A stretch of 64,000 nucleotides of DNA, taken from contig NC_056038.1 of the NCBI RefSeq assembly GCF_004379255.2, positions 31,360,061 through 31,424,060 on the forward strand, given 5' to 3'. Of this stretch, positions 34,641 through 44,640 are shown piece by piece. Source of the DNA: Salvia splendens (taxonomy: Eukaryota > Streptophyta > Magnoliopsida > Lamiales > Lamiaceae). The position numbers were made by a program, and so were the translations under genes. The notes beneath the pieces were generated by a model that did not search any database, was not told the DNA's origin, and saw nothing but the letters and a program-made list of their open reading frames with translations. Within the stretch, counting starts at the first letter, position 1, and every line of letters starts with the position of its first letter.

Positions 34641-35189
34641 AAAAGTGTTTCAAATCTTCTTCAAGAAGTTTGTATTTGGTTGGACTATTTTAGAAGCCAC
34701 TATTGCTCCATATGAGCTGTCTTTTTTCTATCCAATGGTAATATAGTGTTGCATGTATGCATGCCTACATTTACTTAAATTAGGATTTAAGTAATTATTT
34801 ATCTTGCATGTATGCATGCCTAAGCGTGTGCTTAATATTTTACTTCATGCCTTCTAAATTTAGAAGTTTTAAATCTTTAATTAAATCAACGATTTAATTT
34901 ATTCGGAGTCTTGACGAACTGCTCGGGTATATTATATTCTCGTATTATTTTCTTTAAGTATTTTGAAATACATACTTGACTACTAAAAGTCCAATTTAAT
35001 CATTTATTGGACATTATGTTAACGTGGCTAACATTTTCCTTTCTTCCATGACTTACAGAATTAAATTTCAGTCTCAAATTTATCTAGGGCAGTGGCCCAA
35101 TTTAATTAATGAGTCCAACTCTTCTTCTTTCTTTCTTTCTTTTACTGAGGCCTAAGAGAATTTAATTGTCATGGCCCTAATCAATTATT

Positions 35190-35640
35190 AATGGGCATGG
35201 CCCAAACTTTACTTTTCTTAAAAGAGGCCCAAATCAGGGAGCCTCAATTTCTACCCATAATTCGTCACTCTCTTCCTCCCTCATTTCTTCTTAAATTTTT
35301 CCCCAATTCACAAACTCAAAATCAGCGGCGGTCTTCTTCTTTCTCTAATCCGCGCCACCCTTCACGGTTCTGTCACCGTCGCCGGCGAATCACGCCATCT
35401 CTCCGTCGAGCTCTCTCCTTCAAGCTCTTTCTTTCTGTCGAGCTCTCTCTCTCTCTCTCTGTCGAGTCTCGGTTGGAGAGAAGGCGTCGACTTCCCTCCG
35501 GCGTCGAGGCTTTGGTCGATGGGGAGTCGCTGCCCATTCGTCGCTGCCTGTTCTTCGCGGTGACGGGGTCGTCGTCGTCGAACCTTTGTCGTGTTCCAGC
35601 TCATTGCATAGCTGTTATTCACTCAATTCTTCTCCCTTGA
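35190..35640 (+). other. Second GC-rich island inside the Helitron, possible captured gene fragment
   Basis: Pyrimidine-rich sequence with a (TC)n run and GTCGTCGTCG. Frames exist on both strands (35191-35640 plus, 35362-35622 minus) but none is recognisable. It ends about 165 bp before the Helitron 5' terminus. Confidence 0.3.
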
Positions 35641-35831
35641 AAACTGCTGAAAATATAGGCGGCTGTATACAAAAAAAATTAGAAAATAAACTCCAAATTT
35701 AGCCAACTGGATTTACCAAAAGTGCCCTCTCACACACTGTAATTTTTTCCCGCCAAAAAGGGTAAATTTGTCTTTTCATCAAACTGTCACTTTAGATTAG
35801 TATAGATTTGCTCTATTCATAACCTTCCCAC

Positions 35832-35842
35832 TATATATATAG
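35832..35842 (+). promoter_or_regulatory. TATA box of the MYB gene
   Basis: TATATATATAG about 115-125 bp upstream of the start codon and only about 25 bp from the Helitron terminus. A putative start of transcription would fall near 35865-35875. ACCAAAC at 35856-35862 resembles the AC-type element bound by plant R2R3-MYBs. The leader to the ATG is pyrimidine-rich. Confidence 0.65.
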
Positions 35843-35956
35843 TTCCCTTCCTCCAACCAAACCCCGTTTTTATGTAAGGGACCTACACACCTCTTCACTC
35901 TCTTTAAACATTTGAATATTTTTTTCATAGAAAGGGTACTCCTATAACTCTTAGCT

Positions 35957-37158
35957 ATGGGAAGAGTTCCTTGCTGTGACAAAAATGGGCTGAAGAAGGG
36001 GCCTTGGACTCCAGAAGAAGATCAGAAACTCATGGATTACATACACAAAAATGGTTACGGAAATTGGAGAACTCTTCCAAAGAAGGCTGGTTAGCACACA
36101 TATATATATATATATATATATACATATATCTACTCTATTTCAATGCTTAATTTACGCTTGAATTCTCATTCAACTCAAACTCCATTTTTTAGGTCTGCAA
36201 AGATGCGGGAAGAGTTGCCGACTGCGGTGGACCAATTACCTCCGGCCAGATATCAAGAGAGGAAAATTCTCCTTCGAGGAAGAAGAAACCATCATCCAGC
36301 TTCATTGTATCCTCGGCAACAAGTATGCTCCTTAATCAATAATCGATCTATAGTAGTAATAAAAAATTAAATTAAATATTACTATAATTGTGTATGAGCT
36401 TTCTAAAAGAGGAAAATTATTGATTTAGCCTTTTTGTCTGAAACAGATGGTCGGCGATAGCAGGCAGACTACCGGGAAGAACTGACAACGAGATAAAGAA
36501 CTATTGGAACACGCATATTAGAAAGCGGCTGCTGCGAATGGGAATCGACCCCATCACTCACAGCCCCCGCCGCGACCTCCTTGACCTCTCAACCCTCCTA
36601 AACTTCGCTCTCTGCGCTCAACAACAACAACACTCAAACATCGACTTTTCCAGATTAATAGGAACGCAACCTTTGATCAATCCGGAAATAATAAGGTTGG
36701 CATCTTCCCTGCTTTCCTCAGACCGTCGAAACCAGCAGGCCTTTCTCATGACTCAAAATCAACTAAATACAAACTGCAACGATCAAGTTTCTCCAACAAC
36801 GTCTACCACACTCTCTAATCAGAATCGGAATCTGGCCGGATTTGTTGACTGGCAGCAAAACGACAGTTCGGTTTTTATGACGGAAGATTATTCACAGCCG
36901 GCTAACTACGGGTATTACGGGTCGGTTCAGTCGGTTGTGGATCCGGCGATTTCGTCGGATAATTCGACGTTTCAGACTAATTGCAGCAGCAACTTCAGCT
37001 TCCAATCCGTTTTGTCCAACATCTCCACGCCGTTGAATTCCGGTTCGACTTACAATATGACCGGCGGCAGCACAGAAGATGAGAGGGAAAGTTATTGTAG
37101 CAATATGTTAAAGTTTGAGATTCCGGCGGATATATTGGATGTCGCCGATTTCATCTAA
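35957..37158 (+). CDS. R2R3-MYB transcription factor, subgroup 11-like (MYB41/74/102 group), three exons
   Basis: Exons 35957-36089, 36193-36322 and 36447-37158 join in frame to 324 residues. All introns are GT...AG and lie at the two positions conserved in R2R3-MYBs. The N-terminus [20 protein letters not shown] is typical. R2 (about 14-64) has its tryptophans, and R3 (about 67-115) contains [20 protein letters not shown]. After the repeats come [20 protein letters not shown] and, at the C-terminus, [19 protein letters not shown] with a short ending. That C-terminal signature is shared with Arabidopsis MYB102, MYB74 and MYB41, nuclear DNA-binding regulators of responses to osmotic stress, ABA and wounding, with MYB41 promoting suberin. 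Function is inferred from family. Intron 1 carries a (TA)n tract. The reading frame is intact. Confidence 0.95.
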
Positions 37159-38201
37159 ATATTTACCATCATTGCGAAGCGATGTGGACATTTTTCTTTT
37201 TCTTTTTATTTAGGTTTCTCATGTTCCTTGCTTCTTGTAAATTAATAACTGTTCAAGTTTAACTTGTTCAGTTAAATTTTTCTAGTACTTGGAATTAGCC
37301 AACACTTGTTTCACAATTTATATCTTATTAGGAAATTATAATAATGCAATCTCAGTTTCTTTTCTGGCTTTCTTGTGTGGATATGATCCATATTATAAGG
37401 ACTATCATTTATTTGAAATTGATTGGACTCTTCAATTATTGATATAATTATGACGACTTTCTGTCAAGTTATTTCCTACTACTACTCCATTTAAACATCA
37501 TAAATAACACCAACATTGTTTGTACTAATTTACCATTTATTTCATATTTGCATGAACTGATACCGAAAGGGAAACCACAGTCATTATTTAATGAATAGCT
37601 ACAACTTTCTTGATGACATTAATTAATTAGTAGTATATCTTGTTATTTTTAGCAACTTCATATCTTGTAATTCGCATCATTTGTCTGGTTAACTTACTTA
37701 AAGGGGAAAACTAGATCCATAATTTATTGCTAATAACATTTAACTTAAAATAATCCTAAAGTTGATAAATAAAAAGGAAGAAGATAGATTTAGCATCGAG
37801 AAGATGGTTTCAATCAAGCCCGACAGCGGAGTTGCGGCGGCGGTAGCCCAGCCGCCGACAGTGGCCAGAGGAGCTGACGCGTGGTGGCGCCACCTGTTAT
37901 CTCTTATCTGTTTATGTACTAATAAAGTAAGTAATGATAATATTTGTGTTAAGTGTTAACAATATGCATGGGTTAGCAAGGGTTTGACTAAAAGGGGCGG
38001 GTACGTGCCAGATGCTGAGTAGGGACCACTCCAATAAATAAAGGAGGGATATTTTACTTTACTGAAAAATCATGGCGTGGCTGTTGTGCATTTTGTTGCC
38101 TTTTTTTTTCTCCAAATCAATTAATAGCCCCTTTGTCAAACAACACAGTGACTGCAGTTGTTGAAATTAATCATAGATATGACATTGTTTGCGTTATCGT
38201 A
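37159..38201 (+). other. 3' flank of the MYB gene, no further gene established
   Basis: AT-rich sequence that includes the MYB 3' untranslated region. A short plus-strand frame at 37762-37959 contains a GC-rich piece encoding AAAVAQPPTVARGADAWWRH; it matches no family I know and is given no gene status. Confidence 0.4.
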
Positions 38202-38411
38202 CTCCCTTTTTTCTTTTAAGTATAAAAAATGTTTAACTTTCCTTTTAATTTAATTAATTAATGTCATATATCTATTTTGAGAAAAAAAATAATTATATTT
38301 ATATATAAAAAATATATATTTCCTCTCTATTTAATTCATAAAACAAAATCTTCCATAATATCATATCTCATATCATCCCACAAGTATAACATTTTTATAG
38401 AACGGAGGAAG
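38202..38411. mobile_element. Stowaway-type MITE
   Basis: CTCCCTTTTTTCTTTTAAGT at the left and ATTTTTATAGAACGGAGGAAG at the right, flanked by TA at 38200-38201 and 38412-38413. 210 bp, non-coding. Confidence 0.7.
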
Positions 38412-38567
38412 TATGAATTTTTTGCGCGATATGTGCTATAATATAAAATTGATAAAATTTTAATGTAAGTTAAAAGAGAGAATAGTGAAAATAATATTAG
38501 TGGATAGGGAAGACCACATTATTTGTAGTGCTTAGTTGTATACTCCCTCCATCTACGAAAAATAGAC

Positions 38568-39154
38568 GTGAATGACACATGTTTCAATGAGTTCAATTTT
38601 CGATTTGTGAAGGAACTGTGGCAAGACATCAACCAAGAGGTGTGTGAGCTTATCTTCCAATTCTTTGATTCTGGAAAACTACCCAAGGAAATCAACCGAA
38701 CTTGGGTAACGCTGATTCCTAAAGTTGAAGGAGCAGTTGACATCAAAGATTTTCGACCAATCAGTATGATTGGCAGTCTGCTTTTGTTAAAGGTCGGCAG
38801 ATCCTAGATGGTGCCCTCATTGCAAGGGAAGCTGTCTGGTGGATCAAAAAATCGAAACAAAGAGCCGCTATTATCAAATTGGACTTCCAGAAAGCGTACG
38901 ATACTGTTCGATGGAGCTTCTTAGAGGAGATATTGCAGGGCATGGGTTTTGGGAGCAGGTGGACTACGTGGATTATGGAGTGTGTGAGAACAGCCTCGAT
39001 GTCTATTCTTGTCAATGGATCACCCACCTCGCCGTTTCATCTACAAAGAGGGCTAAGACAGGGTGACCCTTTATCATCTTTTCTGTTCTTGTTGATCGTC
39101 GAGACCTTTAACCGGCTGGTTGCTAATGGTAGAGAGTTGGGAGTTTTTGAGGGG
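38568..39154 (+). pseudogene. L1-type LINE reverse transcriptase fragment
   Basis: Two frames give the N-terminal half of an L1-like non-LTR reverse transcriptase: KLPKEINRTWVTLIPKVEGA and DFRPISMIGS, then in another frame KLDFQKAYDTVRWSFLEEIL, SILVNGSPTSPFHLQRG and LRQGDPLSSFLFLL. About 30 residues between ISMIGS and the SAFVKGRQILDGA motif (near 38776) are deleted. The catalytic FADD block and everything after it are missing, because a gypsy LTR begins at 39155. Immediately left (38543-38565) is a single Stowaway terminus, CTCCCTCCATCTACGAAAAA, with no partner. Confidence 0.88.
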
Positions 39155-40560
39155 TGATGCGCTTATTATTAGCACTATAAATACATGCAAGTATACAGAG
39201 TAAGAGTAGGAATAGTATAGCTAAAGGTCAGTACCGGATATCGATCACGGGGAAAACAATGACAGACTGACTACCTTCTACTAAGCTTCGTTCACTATTT
39301 GGAAAACCGAAAGTTTTTGGAATTTTTGAAAACTAAAAACAATTTGAAAACAAGTAAACAACTAATTGCAATTAATTAAAGAGGTAAAATATGAGAGATA
39401 AGAGAATTCCAGGGACGTGCGTTCACAGTTATGGTTATACAAATCCAACTACAATACCCTAGCACAGTTTATACTTCGATAGAACGAGTCACATAAGTTT
39501 TGCCCATGCGGCACATGCGTAAATTACTAACACTAGGGTTATCAATCCTAGATTTATAACTCCTAAAAGCTCCTAAGACCCTTATAAAGTCTTCACTCTC
39601 AATTAACAGTGCCGTTTTAAGGGAAGCTAATTGTAGTGTCTACTAAGTGGATCTAACTCGCCAACCTCCTCTCACGATTATGTAGCAAGTTATATTAAAT
39701 CATCATCGAATGTGTCACTCAAACGTGAAGTATTATAGAATAACTTAGGGAAGAAACGAAGTAGAAACAAAACGGATATTAAATAGAAAACGTATAACCA
39801 AAGTCGTTACTAACACATCCCTAGAATCCTATGAATTTAGTTACACATAATTGAATAAGCTAAAAAACATAGAATGAAAGGAAAACAAAGTGAACATAAG
39901 AACTAAAGTAATAAAACCCAAAGGTTGAATCCTTGTAGCCTTGATCTTCTCTTGATTCCTTCTTCAACCTCTTGCACAATGAAGAACTCTCAAATTTATG
40001 CTCTAGAATTAAATGGCAAAAAGAGGATGATTTATTGAAGAGGTTTGAGGGGGTATATATAGGCTTGAAAAAGGTTTAATCATGGTAAAAGGTGTCCTTC
40101 AAGTAATAGGAAAGATGGAATTTTCGTGCACCATAGATTAAGGAAAAGATTTGGCTTGACAAGGTAATGTCTTCTTTCATTCTTTAAATTTTCACCTAAA
40201 TTCTGCATTTGACAGCTTTGCGCGACCTTCGTAAAATAACCATAACTTTCTCCACAAAACTCTGTTTGAGATGATATTAGTACCAACGCGAATCTCTTTC
40301 GAAGGCGAAGAGAATGACATAGAGAACGCCCTGATCGGACTTCAGAATCGTCAAAAACATGAGTTTGAACACAGGCTATCGTGCGCTGCGTTTTCCCAGC
40401 GAGCCGCTGCACCATGGCCAGAGGTCGCTGTATGTTGATCCGTAGCCTCTGCCTCTCGAACAACGGTCACTACACTTCATTCCAGCGGTCGCTGGCAATT
40501 ATCCCGTAGTTCTGGATCTCTTGGAGCGATCGTTGCGCAATCATATCCTGTTTTTTGAAT
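39155..40560 (-). repeat. Lone gypsy-type LTR, related to the 47.2-52.3 kb element
   Basis: Starts (plus strand) TGATGCGCTTATTATTAGCA and shares with the LTRs at 47220 and 50935 the phrases AGGTCAGTACCGG, TCCTAAG, CCAAGGTTGAATC and CATAACTTTCT in the same order. It is clearly diverged from them. No internal region or second copy is adjacent, so it is a solo or broken LTR. The right boundary is approximate because the similarity fades after about 40500. Confidence 0.75.
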
Positions 40561-40930
40561 GCTTATTTTAGTAATTGGTGCATTGATTTATTCTTTTGTT
40601 CGTAGCAGTGAAGTATTTTTCATACCGAATGAAACTTTTTATCATCGTAATAAACTAGTTTTCATTTTGTATGAAGTGTGTTATTCTTTGCAAAATTTGT
40701 TTATCATCTCTGATTTATTATTTTTCGCTTAGTTTCAATTAATGTGTTTTTTATGTTGTTGGGATGAAACCTTTTAGCTATTTTATGTTAATAAAATCAT
40801 TATTATGTGTTAGTCTTATGAAAGCTTTTAGTTAATAATGTCAATATTTATTCTGTGTTTTTATATATTGATAAATTGAAATTTTTAAAATTTTCTTTTT
40901 TTTTGTTTTTATCTCAGTGTCATATATCCC
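40561..40930. other. Intergenic, no gene seen
   Basis: AT-rich, with no recognisable feature. Confidence 0.4.
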
Positions 40931-40975
40931 TGAATGTCCTCCCCAAATGGTTCAGGAAGACGGCCTCTCACACGC

Positions 40976-41273
40976 TGATACGATTCTTCACTTAATTAGT
41001 TTAGATTTATTAAGATTTTGCATATCTTTACGTATATTTATTTCTTGTTCGATAAGTTAGGATTTAGTATTATAAATAGGGAAGAATGTGATCATTTGAA
41101 GCAATCAAGGAAATACAATATTAATCTTTTACCCAACGACGAGTTGAGAATTATCTTTTACTAAGATCTCGCGCTGCCCGACGGAGAGGAATTCCCGCGC
41201 ACAGCCGGTTCTTGCTACCGCCGATCCTTCGTTAGGACGCCGGTAAAACGGGATACAACGTAGGGTCGTATCA
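40976..41273 (+). repeat. 5' LTR of the gag-only element
   Basis: 298 bp, with a TATA-like TATTATAAATAGGG near 41070 that probably drives transcription. Confidence 0.93.
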
Positions 41274-41284
41274 TCTGGTGCTTT

Positions 41285-41760
41285 CATTGAGAGCCTGTTG
41301 GGTATCAGTGGTGCACACCCGAACTCCACATTAGTATGATATTGTCCGCTTTGGGCAAAGCCCTCACGGTTTTGCTCTTGGGATTCTCCCCAAAAGGCCT
41401 CATACTAATGGAGTTGGGGTAGCCCATTTATATGCTTGCATCTCTTGTCCATTCTCCGATGTGGGATATGGTTTGCTTCACCACAATCCTCCCCTCAAAC
41501 CAAGACCACCAGACCAAGACCACATGTCTGTGCCCCCATGTTACAGGTCACCAGGTCACCCCGGGTCTTGGTCAAGCTCACATACCACATCGGAGAATTT
41601 GCAAGCGCAACCCACCGAACCCCGAGCCACACAGGCCCAGCCCCTGAACCAGGGCTCTGATACCACTGTAGGGATCAGACTATCCGGGTTCACTATTTAC
41701 CGAGACCTCTTTGGTCTTGTTTACAAGATGACTCAATTAAAACTCTCACTGTGCAGGCTT
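41285..41760. repeat. Foreign LTR and primer-binding-site material in the leader of the gag-only element
   Basis: Contains TATTGTCCGCTTTGGGC and CTCACGGTTTTGCTCTTGGG, phrases common in plant LTRs, and two near-inverse CCGATGTGGGATATG / CATACCACATCGG blocks. It then has GGCTCTGATACCACTGTAGG followed by GGATCAGACTATCCGG. The last part matches the Copia-2 primer-binding site plus LTR edge at 20350-20385, in the same orientation. It looks like a fragment of a related copia element now serving as leader. Exact limits are uncertain. Confidence 0.6.
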
Positions 41761-41889
41761 TCTTTTCTCTCTCAGTTTTTTTGATTTCCCTTGAGTTCTT
41801 CTTCTTTGGTGATTCTCTGAGTGTCACACGGTGGTAGGGCTCATGTGCTTGAGTGTGTAATCGTGTGAATGGGTGAGATAAGCAACTGA

Positions 41890-43536
41890 TTCGGTTCTGA
41901 CGTGAGGGGTCGTCGCGCCGACAGGTTCAGCGGGAGCGCTGACTGGGAACCTCCAGGAAATCGATATGGCCGCCCCGCGTTTGGTGGGTGGCAGCAGCGG
42001 TCAGACGCGCCGCCGTCGTGTTGGGACCCCCCCCAACGATATAACCCAGCCGCGGCGGGGTTTGACAGGAACCAGGTTTCGATGAAGCCTCCCAGATTCG
42101 ATGGGAGCGAGGCAACAAATTGGATTGCTAGGGTTCAATACTACTTTAATCACGTCATGATGCCCGATGCCCAACGTCTTCACTATGCAGTTATGTTATT
42201 TGATCCGCCGGCATCTGAATGGGTCTTCAATTATTGCGCGAACAACGAGTTCGTAAGTTGGCAGAAATTCCTGGAGGATGTACGTCACCATTTTGATCGT
42301 CAAAGCTTCAGAAATTTCTACGGCTTGATAGCAAAGTTGACACAAACAGGGACGGTACTGGAGTACCATGACACGTTCGAAAAATATATGAATCGGGTGA
42401 AAGGGGTGCCGGAATCAGATCTGTTTACATTGTTCGTCGCGGGCCTTAAACCCGCCATGCAGGAGCGGCTGCAGCTGCACAGACCATCGTCCTTGGCAGC
42501 TGCTATGGCTCTAGCACTGGAGCTCGCAGATACGCAGGCTGACCGCTGGCACCAGCCACCGCAGCCGACGGCGACTCGTCGCCCCTGGCAGAACAGGGAC
42601 GGTAGGGGTCCGACGGGAGTCCCCCCCGGGCAGCAGCCGCCCCAGGCATCAGGTGTTGTGGTTCAAACCCATGGAGGTTCAGGCCGACCGACTGTTCAGA
42701 TGAGACCCCTGATGGTTCGGGTTTCGCAGACGGAGAAAGCGGAACGGGCTCGGATGGGCCTCTGCTATTACTGTCCTGACAAATGGGTGATAGGTCATGT
42801 ATGCAAACAACGTTTATTGTGTTACGCTGGAGAGAATGGAAGTGGGGATGATGGAGAGAATAATAAGTTGAAGACTTATTCGCAAGAGCATGAGGAGCTG
42901 AGGAAGCAGATTGTGAAATCTCTGGAGGAAGAAGATGATGGTAGCAGTAGTGAATCAGAGGGCAATGATGAAGAATCAATAAAAATTCCTAAAGTGGATG
43001 GTGATAATTCTACTAATGAGTCCGATTCCTTTGACAAGGATGGGAGTAAAAGTGAAAATTTTGAAGAAAAAGCAAAGATAACAAAAAATGCACTTCGGAA
43101 CATTATTTCTTCATATTCTGGAAATGTGGATGGTGGTGATGATTCCGGATTGTCTAGAGGAAACAGCGATAAATCCATGCCAGGTGAAACATTTGGTGAG
43201 AAGTATTATGGTGCCGAGGATGTTGATCCGCAGTTTGGGACTGTTGAAGATGAAGATGAGAAGCTGCACATTGACAATGTTCTTTGGAATGCTTTGAATA
43301 TGTTGTCGGATGATGATAAGGAGCCTCCATATGGAGTAGTTATGAAGTGCTTGCTAGCCACAAAGACAGTTAACATCGGGCTAAACATGCCGGCAAAACC
43401 AGTTGTCTTCACAAATGTTCAGGACTTTGATGAGGATTACTATGTCGGGAGACGTTTGCCTATTTGGCGTGTGTTCGATCCAGGAGGAGACGCCTCACCA
43501 AAGCTTCTGCTACCGACTACCGTTGTTGCTTCGTAA
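41890..43536 (+). CDS. Gag protein with a long acidic C-terminal extension
   Basis: An undamaged frame of about 545 codons. There is no ATG at its beginning: it is open from 41890 after a TGA, with GTG at 41902 and the first ATG at 42082 (MKPPRFDGSEATNWIARVQY). Numbered from 41902, residues 60-215 are a Retrotrans_gag domain of the gypsy type. A Pro/Gln/Arg-rich linker follows, then a zinc knuckle with C288, C291, H299 and C301. Residues 309-544 form an acidic, Ser/Asp/Glu-rich tail unlike known gag, ending in a less acidic segment (PPYGVVMKCLLATKTVNIGL). The tail occupies the place of protease and pol. Its role is unknown; an alternative is capture of part of a host gene. Confidence 0.85.
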   Translation, partial: FGSDVRGRRADRFSGSADWEPPGNRYGRPAFGGWQQRSDAPPSCWDPPQRYNPAAAGFDRNQVSMKPPRFDGSEATNWIARVQYYFNHVMMPDAQRLHYAVMLFDPPASEWVFNYCANNEFVSWQKFLEDVRHHFDRQSFRNFYGLIAKLTQTGTVLEYHDTFEKYMNRVKGVPESDLFTLFVAGLKPAMQERLQLHRPSSLAAAMALALELADTQADRWHQPPQPTATRRPWQNRDGRGPTGVPPGQQPPQASGVVVQTHGGSGRPTVQMRPLMVRVSQTEKAERARMGLCYYCPDKWVIGHVCKQRLLCYAGENGSGDDGENNKLKTYSQEHEELRKQIVKSLEEEDDGSSSESEGNDEESIKIPKVDGDNSTNESDSFDKDGSKSENFEEKAKITKNALRNIISSYSGNVDGGDDSGLSRGNSDKSMPGETFGEKYYGAEDVDPQFGTVEDEDEKLHIDNVLWNALNMLSDDDKEPPYGVVMKCLLATKTVNIGLNMPAKPVVFTNVQDFDEDYYVGRRLPIWRVFDPGGDASPKLLLPTTVVAS

Positions 43537-43578
43537 TTTCCACCTTGAGGACAAGGTGGATTTTAACCGGGGGAGAGT

Positions 43579-43876
43579 TGATACGATTCTTCACTTAATT
43601 AGTTTAGATTTATTAAGATTTTGCATATCTTTACGTATATTTATTTCTTGTTCGATAAGTTAGGATTTAGTATTATAAATAGGGAAGAATGTGATCATTT
43701 GAAGCAATCAAGGAAATACAATATTAATCTTTTGCCCAACGACGAGTTGAGAATTATCTTTTACTAAGATCTCGCGCTGCCCGACGGAGAGGAATTCCCG
43801 CGCACAGCCGGTTCTTGCTACCGCCGATCCTTCGTTAGGACGCCGGTAAAACGGGATACGACGTAGGGTCGTATCA
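43579..43876 (+). repeat. 3' LTR of the gag-only element
   Basis: 298 bp, near-identical to the 5' LTR; followed by the CACGC target duplication. Confidence 0.93.
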
Positions 43877-43881
43877 CACGC

Positions 43882-44001
43882 CTTGAGCAAGCTATAAAGT
43901 TGAAGGCGAAGCCTGGTCGTAAACGTGCCGAATGCGGCGAGGTTGGTAACCATGATGCTAGAAATTGCAAAAAGATTAAGGACCAGCACAAAAAAAAGTA
44001 G
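43882..44001 (+). pseudogene. C-terminal zinc-knuckle end of a FAR1/MULE-type protein
   Basis: Joining the flanks of the gag-only element (one CACGC removed), the frame from about 40945 reads GRRPLTRLEQAIKLKAKPGR, then AECGEVGNHDARNCKKIKD, and stops at TAG 43999-44001. FAR1-related and MULE transposase proteins end in such a basic linker plus a CCHC knuckle (CxxCGxxGHxxRxC). Here the first Cys is replaced by Arg (CGT). Only this tail remains. It faces the Ulp1-like fragment on the other strand. Confidence 0.5.
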
Positions 44002-44640
44002 TTCAGGATCCATTTTGTTACTCTGTCTTGATGTAATGTCTCAGCTTTTGAACTTCTTTATATTTTACTTAGATGAATTTATTTTTTAGTTTCAATGAAA
44101 CTGATTTCATGATAAATGAAATATTTAGGCTATTCTGTTTATGGTTTAGGTGGATGAACTAATCTAACTTTATGATGAATATTGTTTTATATAGAATGAT
44201 CTCTTTATATTATTTGGTTTATTTATGTTTTATTTATCTCATAAAATATTTTGTTCATATTATAGTAAATTTAATTCATCTTATAACCATATTTATGCAT
44301 CCAGCAGCATAATAATCCCATAATATAATCTTACTCATTATGTATTGTAGTCTTTTCATCATGTAATCATAGTACTTTATCTTATAAAATTCTAATAATT
44401 GCACTTGACAATATACTAGTATTGATTAGTTTGAGCTAATAATAAAATCTGTGGAAAAAATTGTGTCATTCTCAAATTATTACATCACTTCTTCTTTAGG
44501 TAAACTGCTATCATTTTTTCAACATAAATGTCCATTTTTTTTGCTTGCCTCTGCGTAGTATCCTATTGTTCTGCGCTTGTTGTTGAGGCATTCATGACTG
44601 GTGGTTATTGTATTCATCAAAGCTTAACAGTATTTGGCCC

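Larger units (their letters stand above)
32579..35806 (-). mobile_element. Non-autonomous Helitron ending just upstream of the MYB gene
   Basis: On the minus strand the element starts TCTATACTAATCTAAA (5' base at 35806, preceded by A). It ends with a CCCGTGC-ATA-GCACGGG hairpin (32591-32607) followed by TGCTAAAACTAG and then T. These are the three hallmarks of plant Helitrons: 5' TC, a 3' hairpin plus CTAG, and insertion between A and T without duplication. Length is 3,228 bp with no RepHel gene. The interior is AT-rich except for two GC-rich islands at 34063-34640 and 35190-35640 that may be captured gene pieces. Confidence 0.8.
40976..43876 (+). mobile_element. Complete gag-only Ty3/gypsy element (TR-GAG type)
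   Basis: LTRs of 298 bp at 40976-41273 and 43579-43876 begin TGATACGA and end TCGTATCA. They differ at about two positions, and are flanked by a perfect target duplication CACGC (40971-40975, 43877-43881). TGGTGCTTTCATTGAGAG after the 5' LTR is a primer-binding region seen in gypsy elements. Before the 3' LTR is CCTTGAGGACAAGG and a purine tract CCGGGGGAGAG. Only gag is encoded; protease, reverse transcriptase and integrase are absent, so it must use enzymes from another element. It sits inside an older FAR1-type coding relic. Confidence 0.93.

Noticed and set aside
34740..34830. Repeated GCATGTATGCATGCCTA near 34750 and 34807 as an RY-type promoter of the MYB gene
   Set aside because: It lies over 1.1 kb upstream within the Helitron and is only a short doublet; no evidence of use.
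35362..35622. Minus-strand 86-codon frame inside the Helitron as a gene
   Set aside because: It overlaps a longer plus-strand frame in a GC-rich, pyrimidine-repeat island and resembles no family.
36098..36126. (TA)n tract in MYB intron 1 as a regulatory element
   Set aside because: An ordinary microsatellite; nothing else indicates a function.
37762..37959. Small protein gene downstream of the MYB
   Set aside because: Only about 30 codons are GC-rich and codon-like; no family match, no promoter and no conserved start.
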